This document shows positions 33,993-41,242 of a stretch of 64,000 bases of DNA, piece by piece (within the stretch, counting starts at the first letter, position 1; every line of letters begins with the position of its first letter). The DNA is from Motilibacter peucedani (lineage in GTDB: Bacteria > Actinomycetota > Actinomycetes > Motilibacterales > Motilibacteraceae): assembly GCF_003634695.1 (NCBI RefSeq), contig NZ_RBWV01000011.1, positions 186,001 to 250,000 of the forward strand, in the 5' to 3' direction. The notes under the pieces are model-generated. The model was not told the DNA's origin. It saw nothing but the letters and a program-made list of their open reading frames with translations, and ran no database searches. The position numbers and the translations under genes were made by a program.

Positions 33993-35360
33993 TCAGCGGC
34001 CGAGCGCCCCCTCGGCGACGGCCTCGAGGGCCCGGACGCCCGGTTGGAAGAGGTAGTCGCCGCCCCGCGTCGTCACGAAGGACGCGTGCGGAGCCAGGAA
34101 GAACGGCGGCTCGCCCTGCACGGTCATCTTGCCGGTGCCCTTGCCGTCACCGCCGAGCAGGAAGTCGCTGTCGTGCCCCAGGCCGAAGATGTTGCCGTCG
34201 TCGAGCCACTGCACCTGCACGCCCTCGAACTGGCGGGAGATGCTCGCCACGAAGCACACGAACACCAGACCTCGCGAGACCCCGTCGGGCTCCGTGGCAT
34301 CGAGTGGCAGCAGAGGTCCGTAGGGCATGCCCCGCCGGACCATCCGGTGCCGGAAGCTGAGGAACGGCCCTGTGCCGGGCACGTCGCGCGGGTTGCACCG
34401 GCGCACGTGCGACCCGAGCGGACAGCGCAGGCCCGCGGGATCGACCTCGGCGTAGCGGAAGTCGTTGGCACCCTCGGCCGTCGGGTCGAACGCGGGATCG
34501 GCACCGTCGGGGGACGTGACCAGCGGGGCGCCGGAGCGCCAGCGCCCGACCACCTTGGCGGCGAGCAGTTCCTCGCCGCCCTCGAAGTGGGCCGACGCGG
34601 CGGCCAGGACCTGCCGGAACAGCAGGACGTCCTGCTCGAGCTTGCGCCAGACGAGGTAGGTCCCGTTGCGACCCAGCGGGTCGACCGGCGCGGTCGGCAG
34701 CGCACGGCGCGGGTCGTCGCGCGACGCCTCGTCCTCGTAGCCGAGGATGAACTCGCCGGCCGCGAGCGGTCGCCAGCCGCCGTCTGCGAGTGGGACGCCT
34801 CCACCGCGTACCTTCTCCTCGTTCACGCCGGCGATGGCCGGCTGCGCCGAGCCGTCGGCGAACCCGAAGTGCTCGCGAGTCTCCGGGAGCGCCTGCGTGT
34901 GCTCCTCGTGGACGATCTCAACGCCGGCCGGGCGGGCCTCGCGGAGCATGGCGAGCCGCGACTCGAGGTCTGCGGTGGTCAGCGCGTTGACGAGGAGCAG
35001 CAGGTGCGCCGACCCGAGTCCCACGTCCCAGTGCTCGGGCGACGACGCACCCACGTCGCCGAGCACTGCCGCCCGCGACCGCATGCCCTCGGTGAACTCC
35101 CACGAGAAGGACTCGACGACCGGGTCGGGGACGCCCAGCGCGGTCAGACCGGTGGCGGTCACGGCGATGTTGAGGGTGGTGGCCGGCTTGCCTCCCGTCC
35201 ATGGCTCGGCGGTCGTCACCAGGGGCAGCAGGCTCCGCAGCCACGCCCGACCGGCTGCCGGGTCCGTGACGACGACGAAGAGGTATGAAGTGGACGCATA
35301 GGCGTTGCCGTAGGCGCGCAGCACGCCGCCCTGGATGTCGGCGAGCTCGAGGCCGCTCAC
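33993..35360 (-). CDS. DyP-type heme peroxidase, long class
   Basis: The protein (455 residues from the GTG) starts VSGLELADIQGGVLRAYG, the normal beginning of long (fungal-like, C/D-type) dye-decolorising peroxidases. Seen: distal Asp169 in FGFADGSAQPAIAG, proximal His318 in GSHVRRCNPRD, and distal Arg342/343 in HRMVRRGMPYG. No Tat or Sec signal is visible. The GTG overlaps the stop of the upstream gene (GTGA), so it is the last gene of a coupled three-gene operon with two small paralogous proteins. It is unrelated in class to the YfeX-like enzyme at 25349. Confidence 0.93.
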   Translation of the reverse strand: MSGLELADIQGGVLRAYGNAYASTSYLFVVVTDPAAGRAWLRSLLPLVTTAEPWTGGKPATTLNIAVTATGLTALGVPDPVVESFSWEFTEGMRSRAAVLGDVGASSPEHWDVGLGSAHLLLLVNALTTADLESRLAMLREARPAGVEIVHEEHTQALPETREHFGFADGSAQPAIAGVNEEKVRGGGVPLADGGWRPLAAGEFILGYEDEASRDDPRRALPTAPVDPLGRNGTYLVWRKLEQDVLLFRQVLAAASAHFEGGEELLAAKVVGRWRSGAPLVTSPDGADPAFDPTAEGANDFRYAEVDPAGLRCPLGSHVRRCNPRDVPGTGPFLSFRHRMVRRGMPYGPLLPLDATEPDGVSRGLVFVCFVASISRQFEGVQVQWLDDGNIFGLGHDSDFLLGGDGKGTGKMTVQGEPPFFLAPHASFVTTRGGDYLFQPGVRALEAVAEGALGR

Positions 35361-35917
35361 CCGAACTCCTGCAGGAGGAGCGCCCGGACGTCGGCGGAGT
35401 CCATGGTCTGCGCCGCCGTCACGAAGCGGATCATGCGCTCCCGCAGGGCGAGAGCCCGGCGCACGTCGGCGACGGTGGCGGTGGGGTAGGCCGAGTAGAA
35501 GTAGCCGGTGTCGATGCGGTTGTGCTCGAGGTAGGCCTTGAAGGGCGCACCCCGCGCCGGGTGGGGACAGGCGACGCAGTGGCCCCACACCTCACCGATC
35601 ACGGACAGCGAGCCGGACGCCAGCTCGTCGAGGTAGTCGTCGAGTGGTCCGTCGAGGTTGCTGGTGAACACGAGATAGGCGCCGCCGAGCGGGTCGGGCG
35701 AGGGCTGGCCCGGGTCGGTGACGAAGTCGTCGACGACGACCCAACGGGCGAAGTGCGTACGCTGCAGCGCCGCGAACGGGCTGCGACCCCTTCCGCGCGG
35801 GAGGGCGGCGAGCAGCGTACGCAGCGCCTCCTCCCGGCCCGGCACGACCGGCGTCAGCACCATCAGGGCGCGCGCACTGCCGGAGCGGTTGCGGTCGAGC
35901 CGCGGGATCAGAGCCAT
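35357..35917 (-). CDS. DyP-operon small protein 2 (unknown family)
   Basis: The protein (186 residues) is soluble and alpha/beta. Conserved blocks shared with its upstream neighbour are THFARWVV, AYLVFTSNLDGPLDDYLDEL, APFKAYLEHNRIDTGYFYSAYP and ATVADVRRAL. The VWGHCVACPHP segment has two Cys. The pattern of a compact alpha/beta domain next to a DyP enzyme is compatible with the dimeric alpha/beta-barrel fold that DyP enzymes themselves use, but that is inference. The ATG at 35917 overlaps the upstream gene by 10 bases and the stop overlaps the peroxidase GTG, so all three products are made together. Confidence 0.8.
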   Translation of the reverse strand: MALIPRLDRNRSGSARALMVLTPVVPGREEALRTLLAALPRGRGRSPFAALQRTHFARWVVVDDFVTDPGQPSPDPLGGAYLVFTSNLDGPLDDYLDELASGSLSVIGEVWGHCVACPHPARGAPFKAYLEHNRIDTGYFYSAYPTATVADVRRALALRERMIRFVTAAQTMDSADVRALLLQEFG

Positions 35918-36510
35918 CGCTGCGCCCGGGTCAGGAATACCTGCCACTGCTGGGAGAACTCGTCGGGGGACGACGTGCGGGCACGCCTGACCAGGTCCTG
36001 CACCGCCGGCTCGAGCTGCAGCGCAGCGAGGACCATCGACGCAGTGGCGTCCGGGTAGGCGGAGTAGTAGTGGCTGGCCTCGATCTCGTTGTCGCGGATG
36101 TACTTCTTGAACGGCACGGTCGGCAGCGAGCCGGGGAAGCCGTAGGAGCTGCCCCAGAAGAGCCGCATGCCGCGGGTGAGCACGTACGAGAAGGCGTCGA
36201 TGTACTCCTCCCACCCGCCGTTGAAGTTGCTCTCGAAGAACAGGTGCGGGTGGTGCAGCGTCACCGGCTGCTGCGGCGGTCCGTTCCAGGGGATGCGCCG
36301 CACCAGCGTCCACCGTGCGAAGTGGATGAAGGACAGGCGCCTCAGCTCGTCGAGCACCCGCGGCGCGACGTGCGGCAGCGTGAAGAGCACGGGGAGCCAG
36401 ACGCGTCCCCAGGGCTTGACGGTGCTGAAGACCGTGATGGCGATGGCCCGCCCGTCGACGTTGCGCGCGGCGGTGCCGCGCACCTCGCCCGAGCTCGTCC
36501 CCGTGGCCAC
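35908..36510 (-). CDS. DyP-operon small protein 1 (unknown family, paralogue of protein 2)
   Basis: The protein (200 residues) has the same ordered blocks as the next gene: FIHFARWTLV, HLFFESNFNGGWEEYIDAF, VPFKKYIRDNEIEASHYYSAYP and DATASMVLAAL. An N-terminal RAIAITVFSTVKPWG precedes them. It lacks the Cys pair of its neighbour but has an RLFWGSSYGFPGS stretch at the matching place. The GTG at 36510 is used; upstream is a GGGGG run and then the promoter region shared with kdgK. No database family comes to mind with certainty. It is the first gene of the peroxidase operon. Confidence 0.8.
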   Translation of the reverse strand: MATGTSSGEVRGTAARNVDGRAIAITVFSTVKPWGRVWLPVLFTLPHVAPRVLDELRRLSFIHFARWTLVRRIPWNGPPQQPVTLHHPHLFFESNFNGGWEEYIDAFSYVLTRGMRLFWGSSYGFPGSLPTVPFKKYIRDNEIEASHYYSAYPDATASMVLAALQLEPAVQDLVRRARTSSPDEFSQQWQVFLTRAQRWL

Positions 36511-36576
36511 CGCGACCCCCGATGCTGCGCCTGCGGCTCAACGTACTCCGAAGGCACCGGGTGCGGAAGCAGGTCG

Positions 36577-36582
36577 TAGAGT
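36577..36582 (+). promoter_or_regulatory. -10 box of kdgK-eda operon
   Basis: TAGAGT lies about 40 bases before the kdgK GTG, leaving a short leader that ends in the strong Shine-Dalgarno sequence GGGAGGAGG. Confidence 0.4.
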
Positions 36583-36621
36583 CGCGCGCGGACCAGCAGG
36601 ACCGACGCCGGGAGGAGGGCT

Positions 36622-37551
36622 GTGGCCGCCTACGACCTCGTCACGCTCGGCGAGTCGATGGTGCAGCTGACGCCCGTCCCGCTCGGTCCGCTGGCCGCCG
36701 CGTCCACAGCGACCGTGTCCGTCGCGGGCGCCGAGTCGACGGTGGCCTCCTACGCGGCGCGCCTCGGCTGGCGCACGGCGTGGGTCAGCGCGGTGGGCGA
36801 CGACCCGCTGGGCGAGCGGGTGCTGCACGAGGTCGCAGAGGCGGGCGTCGACGTCTCCCACGTGGTGCGCGACCCGGTGTCGCGGACCGGCGTCTACTTC
36901 AAGGACCCGCAGCCCGGCGGCACGCGCGTCTGGTACTACCGCGCCGGCTCTGCTGCCTCGCACCTCGGTCCCGCGCTGGCCGACTCGCTGCCCGGCGCGC
37001 GGGTCCTGCACCTCAGCGGCATCACGGCAGCCCTGTCCTCGTCGTGCCACGAGCTGGTGCGCCGGCTGCTCGAGGACCGGCCGTGCACCGGCACGGTCAG
37101 CTTCGACGTCAACGTGCGACCCGCGCTGTGGCGGGGCCGCGACGCTGCAGCCCCGCTGCTGCGCCTCTCGCGCGCGGCCGACGTGTGCTTCGTCGGCCTC
37201 GACGAGGCCGCTGCGCTGTGGGGCGCGACGACCCCGGACGACGTGCGCGACCTCCTGCCCCAGCCGCAGCGGCTGGTCGTCAAGGACGCAGCGGTCGGCG
37301 CCACCGCGTACGTCCGTGGCGAGCCGCCCGTGCACGTGCCGGCCCTGCCGGTCGAGGTCGTCGAGCCGGTGGGGGCGGGCGACGCGTTCGCCGCCGGATA
37401 CCTGCACGGACTGCTGCTCGGCCTGCCGGAGCAGGAGACGCTGGTCATCGGGCACCGGCTCGCCGCCGCGTCGCTCGGGGTCGTCGGCGACGTGGGCGCC
37501 GTGCCGGACTACCTGCCGAGACCCGGAACCACGGAGGGGCAGCGCACATGA
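36622..37551 (+). CDS. kdgK: 2-keto-3-deoxygluconate kinase (PfkB family)
   Basis: The protein (309 residues) has a PfkB sugar-kinase fold: VTLGESMVQLTPV, GAESTVASYAARLGWRTAWVSAVGDDPLGERV, YYRAGSAASHL, and the C-terminal PVGAGDAFAAGYLHGLL with the catalytic Asp and anion hole. It should phosphorylate 2-keto-3-deoxygluconate at O6. The assignment rests largely on the overlap (ATGA) with the KDPG aldolase gene, which acts on the product. GGGAGGAGG precedes the GTG. Related sugar acids are possible substrates. Confidence 0.88.
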   Translation: MAAYDLVTLGESMVQLTPVPLGPLAAASTATVSVAGAESTVASYAARLGWRTAWVSAVGDDPLGERVLHEVAEAGVDVSHVVRDPVSRTGVYFKDPQPGGTRVWYYRAGSAASHLGPALADSLPGARVLHLSGITAALSSSCHELVRRLLEDRPCTGTVSFDVNVRPALWRGRDAAAPLLRLSRAADVCFVGLDEAAALWGATTPDDVRDLLPQPQRLVVKDAAVGATAYVRGEPPVHVPALPVEVVEPVGAGDAFAAGYLHGLLLGLPEQETLVIGHRLAAASLGVVGDVGAVPDYLPRPGTTEGQRT

Positions 37552-38144
37552 GCGACTTCGGGGACGTCCTCGGCGACGGACGGCTCGTCGCGATCCTGCG
37601 CGGGGTGCCGCGGGACACGGCGCTCGAGATCGCCGACCGGGTGTGGTCGGCAGGTGCGGGCGTCGTCGAGGTGCCTGTGCAGGACGCCGCGGCCCTCGAC
37701 GTGCTGGCCGCGCTCGCGCACGAGGCCAGGGCCCGCGGGGCGGTCGTCGGCGCCGGCACCGTCGTCTCGACCGAGCTGGTCGAGCGGGCGGTGGCCGCGG
37801 GCGCTGCGTTCACGGTGGCGCCGGGGTTCGACCCCGAGGTCGCCGCCGCGAGCGCCCGCGCCGGCCTCCCCCACCTGCCGGGCGTGGCCACCGCGTCCGA
37901 GGTGCAAGCGGCGGGCCGGGCCGGCTGTGCGTGGCTCAAGGCGTTCCCGGCCGGCAGCCTCGGCGCGTCGTGGTTCAAGGAGCTGCGCGGCCCGTTCCCC
38001 GACGCCCGCTTCGCCGCCACCGGCGGCGTGACGGCCGCGAACCTGCGAGGCTTCCTCGACGCCGGGGCCCGAGCCGTCGGCATCGGCAGCGCGGTCTCGA
38101 CGCCGGAGGGGTTGGCCGAGGTGCTGGCGGCGCTGGACGTCTGA
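37548..38144 (+). CDS. eda: KDPG/KHG aldolase
   Basis: The protein (198 residues, TIM barrel) splits 2-keto-3-deoxy-6-phosphogluconate into pyruvate and glyceraldehyde 3-phosphate. Seen: LVAILRGVP at the N-terminus, Glu41 in VVEVPVQ, GAGTVVSTELVERAVAAGAAFTVAPGF, the Schiff-base Lys131 in AWLKAFPAGSLG, and ATGGVTAANLRGFLDAGA near the end. With kdgK it makes a minimal route from ketodeoxygluconate to central metabolism; no dehydratase for sugar acids is adjacent. A 2-keto-3-deoxy-6-phosphogalactonate aldolase is the main alternative. Confidence 0.92.
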   Translation: MSDFGDVLGDGRLVAILRGVPRDTALEIADRVWSAGAGVVEVPVQDAAALDVLAALAHEARARGAVVGAGTVVSTELVERAVAAGAAFTVAPGFDPEVAAASARAGLPHLPGVATASEVQAAGRAGCAWLKAFPAGSLGASWFKELRGPFPDARFAATGGVTAANLRGFLDAGARAVGIGSAVSTPEGLAEVLAALDV

Positions 38145-38155
38145 GACAGACCGGC

Positions 38156-38425
38156 TCAGGTCCAGGGTCGCCGCTCCTGCCGGATGCGACGGACGAGCAC
38201 CACGATGTCGACCAGCGCGACGAGCGCCAGCACGGCGGTGCCGAGCCCGAAGACGAGCAGCCCACGGCGGTCGTCGTGGCCGGCGGCGCCAACGAGCGCG
38301 AGACCGGAGAAGCCGCCGCAGACCAGCGCGCCGAACGCCGCCAGCACCGCGCGCAGCACCAGCGCGCTGCGGGCGGCCGACGGCTCGGCCCCGGAGCTCT
38401 CCCTGCGGGCCACGGCTCGGGTCAC
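38156..38425 (-). CDS. Small two-helix membrane protein
   Basis: The protein (89 residues) has two hydrophobic segments, around residues 22-45 and 55-77, and a basic C-terminus (LVRRIRQERRPWT). Its GTG overlaps the stop of the TY-Chap-like gene by 4 bases, so the two are coupled. It belongs to the unit that is divergent from the type VII-like operon, but I do not recognise its family and a role in that system is inferred only from position. Confidence 0.7.
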   Translation of the reverse strand: MTRAVARRESSGAEPSAARSALVLRAVLAAFGALVCGGFSGLALVGAAGHDDRRGLLVFGLGTAVLALVALVDIVVLVRRIRQERRPWT

Positions 38426-38871
38426 GCCTCCTGGCGCAGCTCGAGCGGTCCGTCGGGCGAGAGCTCCAGCACCTCGAGCGCGGCGACGGCCATGGCGGCC
38501 AGCCTGTCGGAGTCGGCCAGCGGCACGTCGTGGCGGTAGTTCGGGTAGCCCGCCGGGGTGTCAGGAACCTCGCCGGGCGCGTACCAGCCGAGCTCGCGCA
38601 CCGCCAGGTCCTGGGCCGGCGTCAGGTCCCAGTCACCGCCGAACGACGCGGCCCCGACGACCTCGCCGGACAGGAGCTCCCCCGTGCGCAGCACCTGCAC
38701 GTAGCGGCTCGGCAGCGGGGTCGGCCTGCGGCGCAGGAGCCCGCGGGCCGGGGCGTAGGTGACCGGCTCGCCCAGTACGACGATCCCGCGGTCGGGCAGC
38801 GCGGACAGTGCTGCAGCGAGCCGCTCCCGCACGGCCTCCCAGGACCGCTCCGAGACCTGCGTCGTGGTCAC
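38422..38871 (-). CDS. TY-Chap/YbjN-like putative secretion chaperone
   Basis: The protein (149 residues) has the alpha/beta pattern of Tir-chaperone-like (TY-Chap/YbjN superfamily) proteins: a leading amphipathic helix SWEAVRERLAAALSALP, YVQVLRTGELLSGEVVGAA, then LTPAQDLAVRELGWYAPG followed by an NY motif and a final acidic helix. The [AQ]..L..LGW.P block is what I recognise from proteins found with actinobacterial type VII secretion genes. It is divergent, 50 bases away, from the EspC-like gene, with a palindrome between. Assignment is by pattern only. Confidence 0.6.
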   Translation of the reverse strand: MTTTQVSERSWEAVRERLAAALSALPDRGIVVLGEPVTYAPARGLLRRRPTPLPSRYVQVLRTGELLSGEVVGAASFGGDWDLTPAQDLAVRELGWYAPGEVPDTPAGYPNYRHDVPLADSDRLAAMAVAALEVLELSPDGPLELRQEA

Positions 38872-38890
38872 GTGCTCCTCCGGACGAATG

Positions 38891-38904
38891 GTCGGGGCCC
38901 CGAC
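38891..38904. promoter_or_regulatory. Perfect palindrome in the divergent T7SS-like promoter
   Basis: GTCGGGGCCCCGAC is a perfect 14-base palindrome in the 50-base gap between the divergent TY-Chap-like and EspC-like starts. AATGCT (38910-38915), 6 bases before the GTG at 38922, may be the -10 box of the plus-strand operon, so a protein bound to the palindrome would sit upstream of it. No regulator gene is in the unit. Confidence 0.5.
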
Positions 38905-38921
38905 GGGGGAATGCTGCCCTC

Positions 38922-39212
38922 GTGGGAGACGCCTACACGATCGACACCGCGGCGATGACCGGCGTGGCCGGTGACCTGTCGGGCACCTCAGCCACGCTCG
39001 AGGGCGAGGTCGCCGCCCTCGCGGTGGCGCCCGACGCCGGCAGCTCGAGCAGCGAGGTGTCCGGCGCCTTCGCCGCTCTGTCCTCCGCTCTGCAGGGCCT
39101 CGCCCAGTCGGTGCAGGAGCTGTCCTCGGGCGTCACGCAGGCCGTCGGCACCTACGCGAGCGCCGACAGCGGCGTGTCCGGCGGGTTCTCGGGGATGCAG
39201 GTGGGTCCGTGA
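38922..39212 (+). CDS. EspC/WXG100-type small secreted-partner protein
   Basis: The protein (96 residues) has two predicted helices with the heptad pattern of the ESAT-6/EspC superfamily: YTIDTAAMTGVAGDLSGTSATLEGEVAAL, then SGAFAALSSALQGLAQSVQELSSGVTQAVGTYASAD. It has no Trp-x-Gly motif but has the length and the final ..YASADSGV region of EspC-like proteins. The GTG follows AATGCT by 6 bases (leaderless). Its stop overlaps the next GTG (GTGA), so it is co-translated with the large WXG protein, as expected for a heterodimer partner. Confidence 0.7.
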   Translation: MGDAYTIDTAAMTGVAGDLSGTSATLEGEVAALAVAPDAGSSSSEVSGAFAALSSALQGLAQSVQELSSGVTQAVGTYASADSGVSGGFSGMQVGP

Positions 39213-40399
39213 TCGAGCTGCAGGTCCACGGCGATCCCGGCGCGTGCCGGGCGGCGGCGCAGGCGGCCCGCACCGTCGCCTCCGTCGTCGACGACGCGGT
39301 CACCGCGCTCAAGCAGGCCGACTCCACGAGCACCACGGCGTGGCAGGGCGACGCCGCCGACGCCTTCCGCGCCGCACTGGGCGACAGCCGTACCGGGCTC
39401 GACGAGCTCACCGAGCGCATCCTGCCCGCCGCTCGTGCGTTGGAGACCTTCGCCGGCGAGCTCGACTCGGTGAAGGCGGAGTTCTCCGCGATCCGGACGC
39501 GTGCCGCCGGTGCCGGGCTCGACGTGTCCGGCGACGGCGTGCACCCGCCGACCGAGCCGGGGGAGGCGGCCGACGACGCGGCGGTCACCGCCTACAACGC
39601 CGAGGTCGACGTCTACAACGAGGCCTTCGACCGGGCGGAGGCGGCGCGGGGCACGGAGCGCACCGCTCACGAGGCGCTCGAGACGGCCATGCAGGCCTCG
39701 GACGGCGACGGGTGGGTGGAGAACCTCGTCCAGAAGCTGGGCTTCCTGCCGCCGGACAGCTCGGACCCCTGGGACCGCACGTCGTGGGTGTTCGGCCGCG
39801 GCGCGTGGGGCTTCGGCGCCGCGAGCAGCTGGATGCTCAAGGGGCGCCTGCAGGTCTTCCAGCCGCGGGTCAACGGGCGGTTCGGTCCGATGGGGACGAG
39901 CCTGAGCCCGTGGGAGCGCTTCCGGGCGTCCTTCGACAGCACCAGCTGGCACGCGAAGGCCGGCCAGGCAGCCACGCGGGACGCGTGGGGCGCCGGCGCG
40001 AAGTGGGTCGGGCGGGCCGGTGTGGTGGTCACGGCCGCGACGGCCGGGTGGGACCAGTGGCAGAAGGACGCCGACGACCCGTCGCTCGACACCGGCGAGC
40101 GCGTCGACCGCACCGTGACCAAGGCCGGGCTCACCGCCGGCGGCGCATGGGGAGGCGGCCTGGTCGGAGCCGAGATCGGCGGCGCCATCGGCACCGCGAT
40201 CTTCCCCGGCGTCGGTACCGTCGTCGGTGGCCTGGTCGGCGGTCTCGCCGGCGGCTTCGTGGGCTCCAGCGCCGGCGCCTGGGTCGGCGACCAGATCAAC
40301 GACATGACCGACGGCATCGGGCACGCGGCCGCCGATCTCGGCGAGGGCGCGGTGGACGTGGCCAAGGACGTCGGCGACGCGATCACCTTCTGGGACTGA
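39209..40399 (+). CDS. WXG-domain protein with glycine-zipper C-terminus, putative T7SS effector
   Basis: The protein is 396 residues. Residues 1-95 form a WXG100-type helical hairpin with the WxG turn at Trp45-Gln-Gly47 (AWQGDAADAFRAAL). A second coiled region (about 110-165) and a Trp-rich stretch (DPWDRTSWVFGRGAWGFG) follow. Residues about 311-363 are a Gly-zipper of hydrophobic repeats (GGGLVGAEIGGAIG ... VVGGLVGGLAGGFVG). An acidic tail ends FWD. N-terminal WXG/LXG domains direct export by type VII systems, and glycine-zipper C-termini occur in membrane-depolarising LXG toxins such as TspA. I infer a membrane-inserting effector. It has no Cys. Confidence 0.75.
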   Translation: MIELQVHGDPGACRAAAQAARTVASVVDDAVTALKQADSTSTTAWQGDAADAFRAALGDSRTGLDELTERILPAARALETFAGELDSVKAEFSAIRTRAAGAGLDVSGDGVHPPTEPGEAADDAAVTAYNAEVDVYNEAFDRAEAARGTERTAHEALETAMQASDGDGWVENLVQKLGFLPPDSSDPWDRTSWVFGRGAWGFGAASSWMLKGRLQVFQPRVNGRFGPMGTSLSPWERFRASFDSTSWHAKAGQAATRDAWGAGAKWVGRAGVVVTAATAGWDQWQKDADDPSLDTGERVDRTVTKAGLTAGGAWGGGLVGAEIGGAIGTAIFPGVGTVVGGLVGGLAGGFVGSSAGAWVGDQINDMTDGIGHAAADLGEGAVDVAKDVGDAITFWD

Positions 40400-40400
40400 G

Positions 40401-40796
40401 ATGGCCACCGTCGTGCTCCTCCTCGTCGGCCTCGCCGCCCTCGCGCTCGGTGCGTGGCTGCGCCTGGGACGCACCCAGGGCGCCCGCGGCTGGGTGTCCG
40501 ACACCGCGCGCCAGTGGGAGCGCTTCGTCCTCGTGGGACTGCCGACCATCGCCGTGCTGTGCCTGGGACTCTCCCTCTCGACCGCTGCGGTGTCCCGCGA
40601 CGTCCAGCGCCTCGGCGTGGACGTGGCCGCGCTCGCCGGGCTGCTGCTGGTGGTCTTCGGCGTCATGGGCGTCCCCATGCCGTCGTGGTCGCTCCCCCGG
40701 TGGTACGCGGCGCGCACCGCCCACCGCAAGGACGCCGACCGTCGGCGCAAGGAACGGCGGCGCGCCGAGCGCGCGCGCGGCCGCGCCCACACGTGA
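40401..40796 (+). CDS. Membrane protein, candidate immunity protein
   Basis: The protein (131 residues) has about three hydrophobic segments (1-20, 42-62, 73-93) and a very basic tail (RKDADRRRKERRRAERARGR). It begins one base after the stop of the glycine-zipper protein. For membrane-depolarising type VII toxins, the known protectors are small multi-helix membrane proteins encoded immediately downstream, so this is the natural candidate immunity gene. I see no sequence match to a named family, and a structural role in the export apparatus is an alternative. Confidence 0.75.
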   Translation: MATVVLLLVGLAALALGAWLRLGRTQGARGWVSDTARQWERFVLVGLPTIAVLCLGLSLSTAAVSRDVQRLGVDVAALAGLLLVVFGVMGVPMPSWSLPRWYAARTAHRKDADRRRKERRRAERARGRAHT

Positions 40797-41242
40797 GCGC
40801 CCTGCTCGAGCACGCCGGCTCCGGCGTCCGTCTCGTCGTGCCCGACGGCTGGGAGCCCGCCGCCGACGGCAGCACCGGCGCCGCGCTCGCCCTCGAGCCG
40901 GAGCGACCGGGCCGCGGGTTCCGCGCCAGCCTGGTGCTCACGGTGGAGTCCACGCCGCTGAGCTTCCGCGACTGGCAGGTGGCCGCGGACCAGGTGCTCC
41001 CGCAGCTGCTCGCGGACTACCTCGTCCTCGACCTCGAGCGGCTGCCCGTCGCCGGCCTGCCGGGCGGCCGGCGCCTCGCGCGCCACGTGACCGCCGAGGG
41101 CGCCGACGTGACGATGGAGCAGTGGGCCGTGCTGGCCGGCGGGCTCGGCATCACGCTCACCGGAAGCGTGGAGACCCTGCGCTACGACCAGACCGCCGAC
41201 GTGTTCACGGCCGCCGCGTCGACCCTGGTGGTGCCCGCGTGA
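40793..41242 (+). CDS. PsbP/Mog1/LpqN-like fold protein
   Basis: The protein is 149 residues and has no signal peptide. The pattern VRLVVPDGWEPAADG, ..GFRASLVLTVESTPL..., FRDWQVAADQVLPQLLADY, GLPGGRRLARHV and MEQWAVLAGGLGITLTGSV is that of the Mog1/PsbP-like (DUF1795/LpqN) alpha-beta-alpha sandwich: a P-x-GW start, a central amphipathic helix and a final strand pair. Such proteins recur beside WXG genes in actinobacteria and may act as chaperones or adaptors. Start (GTG) and stop both overlap neighbours by 4 bases, so production is locked to the operon. Confidence 0.65.
   Translation: MSALLEHAGSGVRLVVPDGWEPAADGSTGAALALEPERPGRGFRASLVLTVESTPLSFRDWQVAADQVLPQLLADYLVLDLERLPVAGLPGGRRLARHVTAEGADVTMEQWAVLAGGLGITLTGSVETLRYDQTADVFTAAASTLVVPA

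Noticed and set aside
36511-36541. Upstream extension of the second DyP-operon frame to 36541
   Set aside because: The upstream part is a frame-shifted copy of the first small protein's sequence; real protein 2 starts at the ATG at 35917.
39209-40399. Nuclease or ADP-ribosyltransferase toxin tip
   Set aside because: No HNH, Ntox or ART-like motifs are present; the only distinctive C-terminal feature is the hydrophobic glycine zipper.
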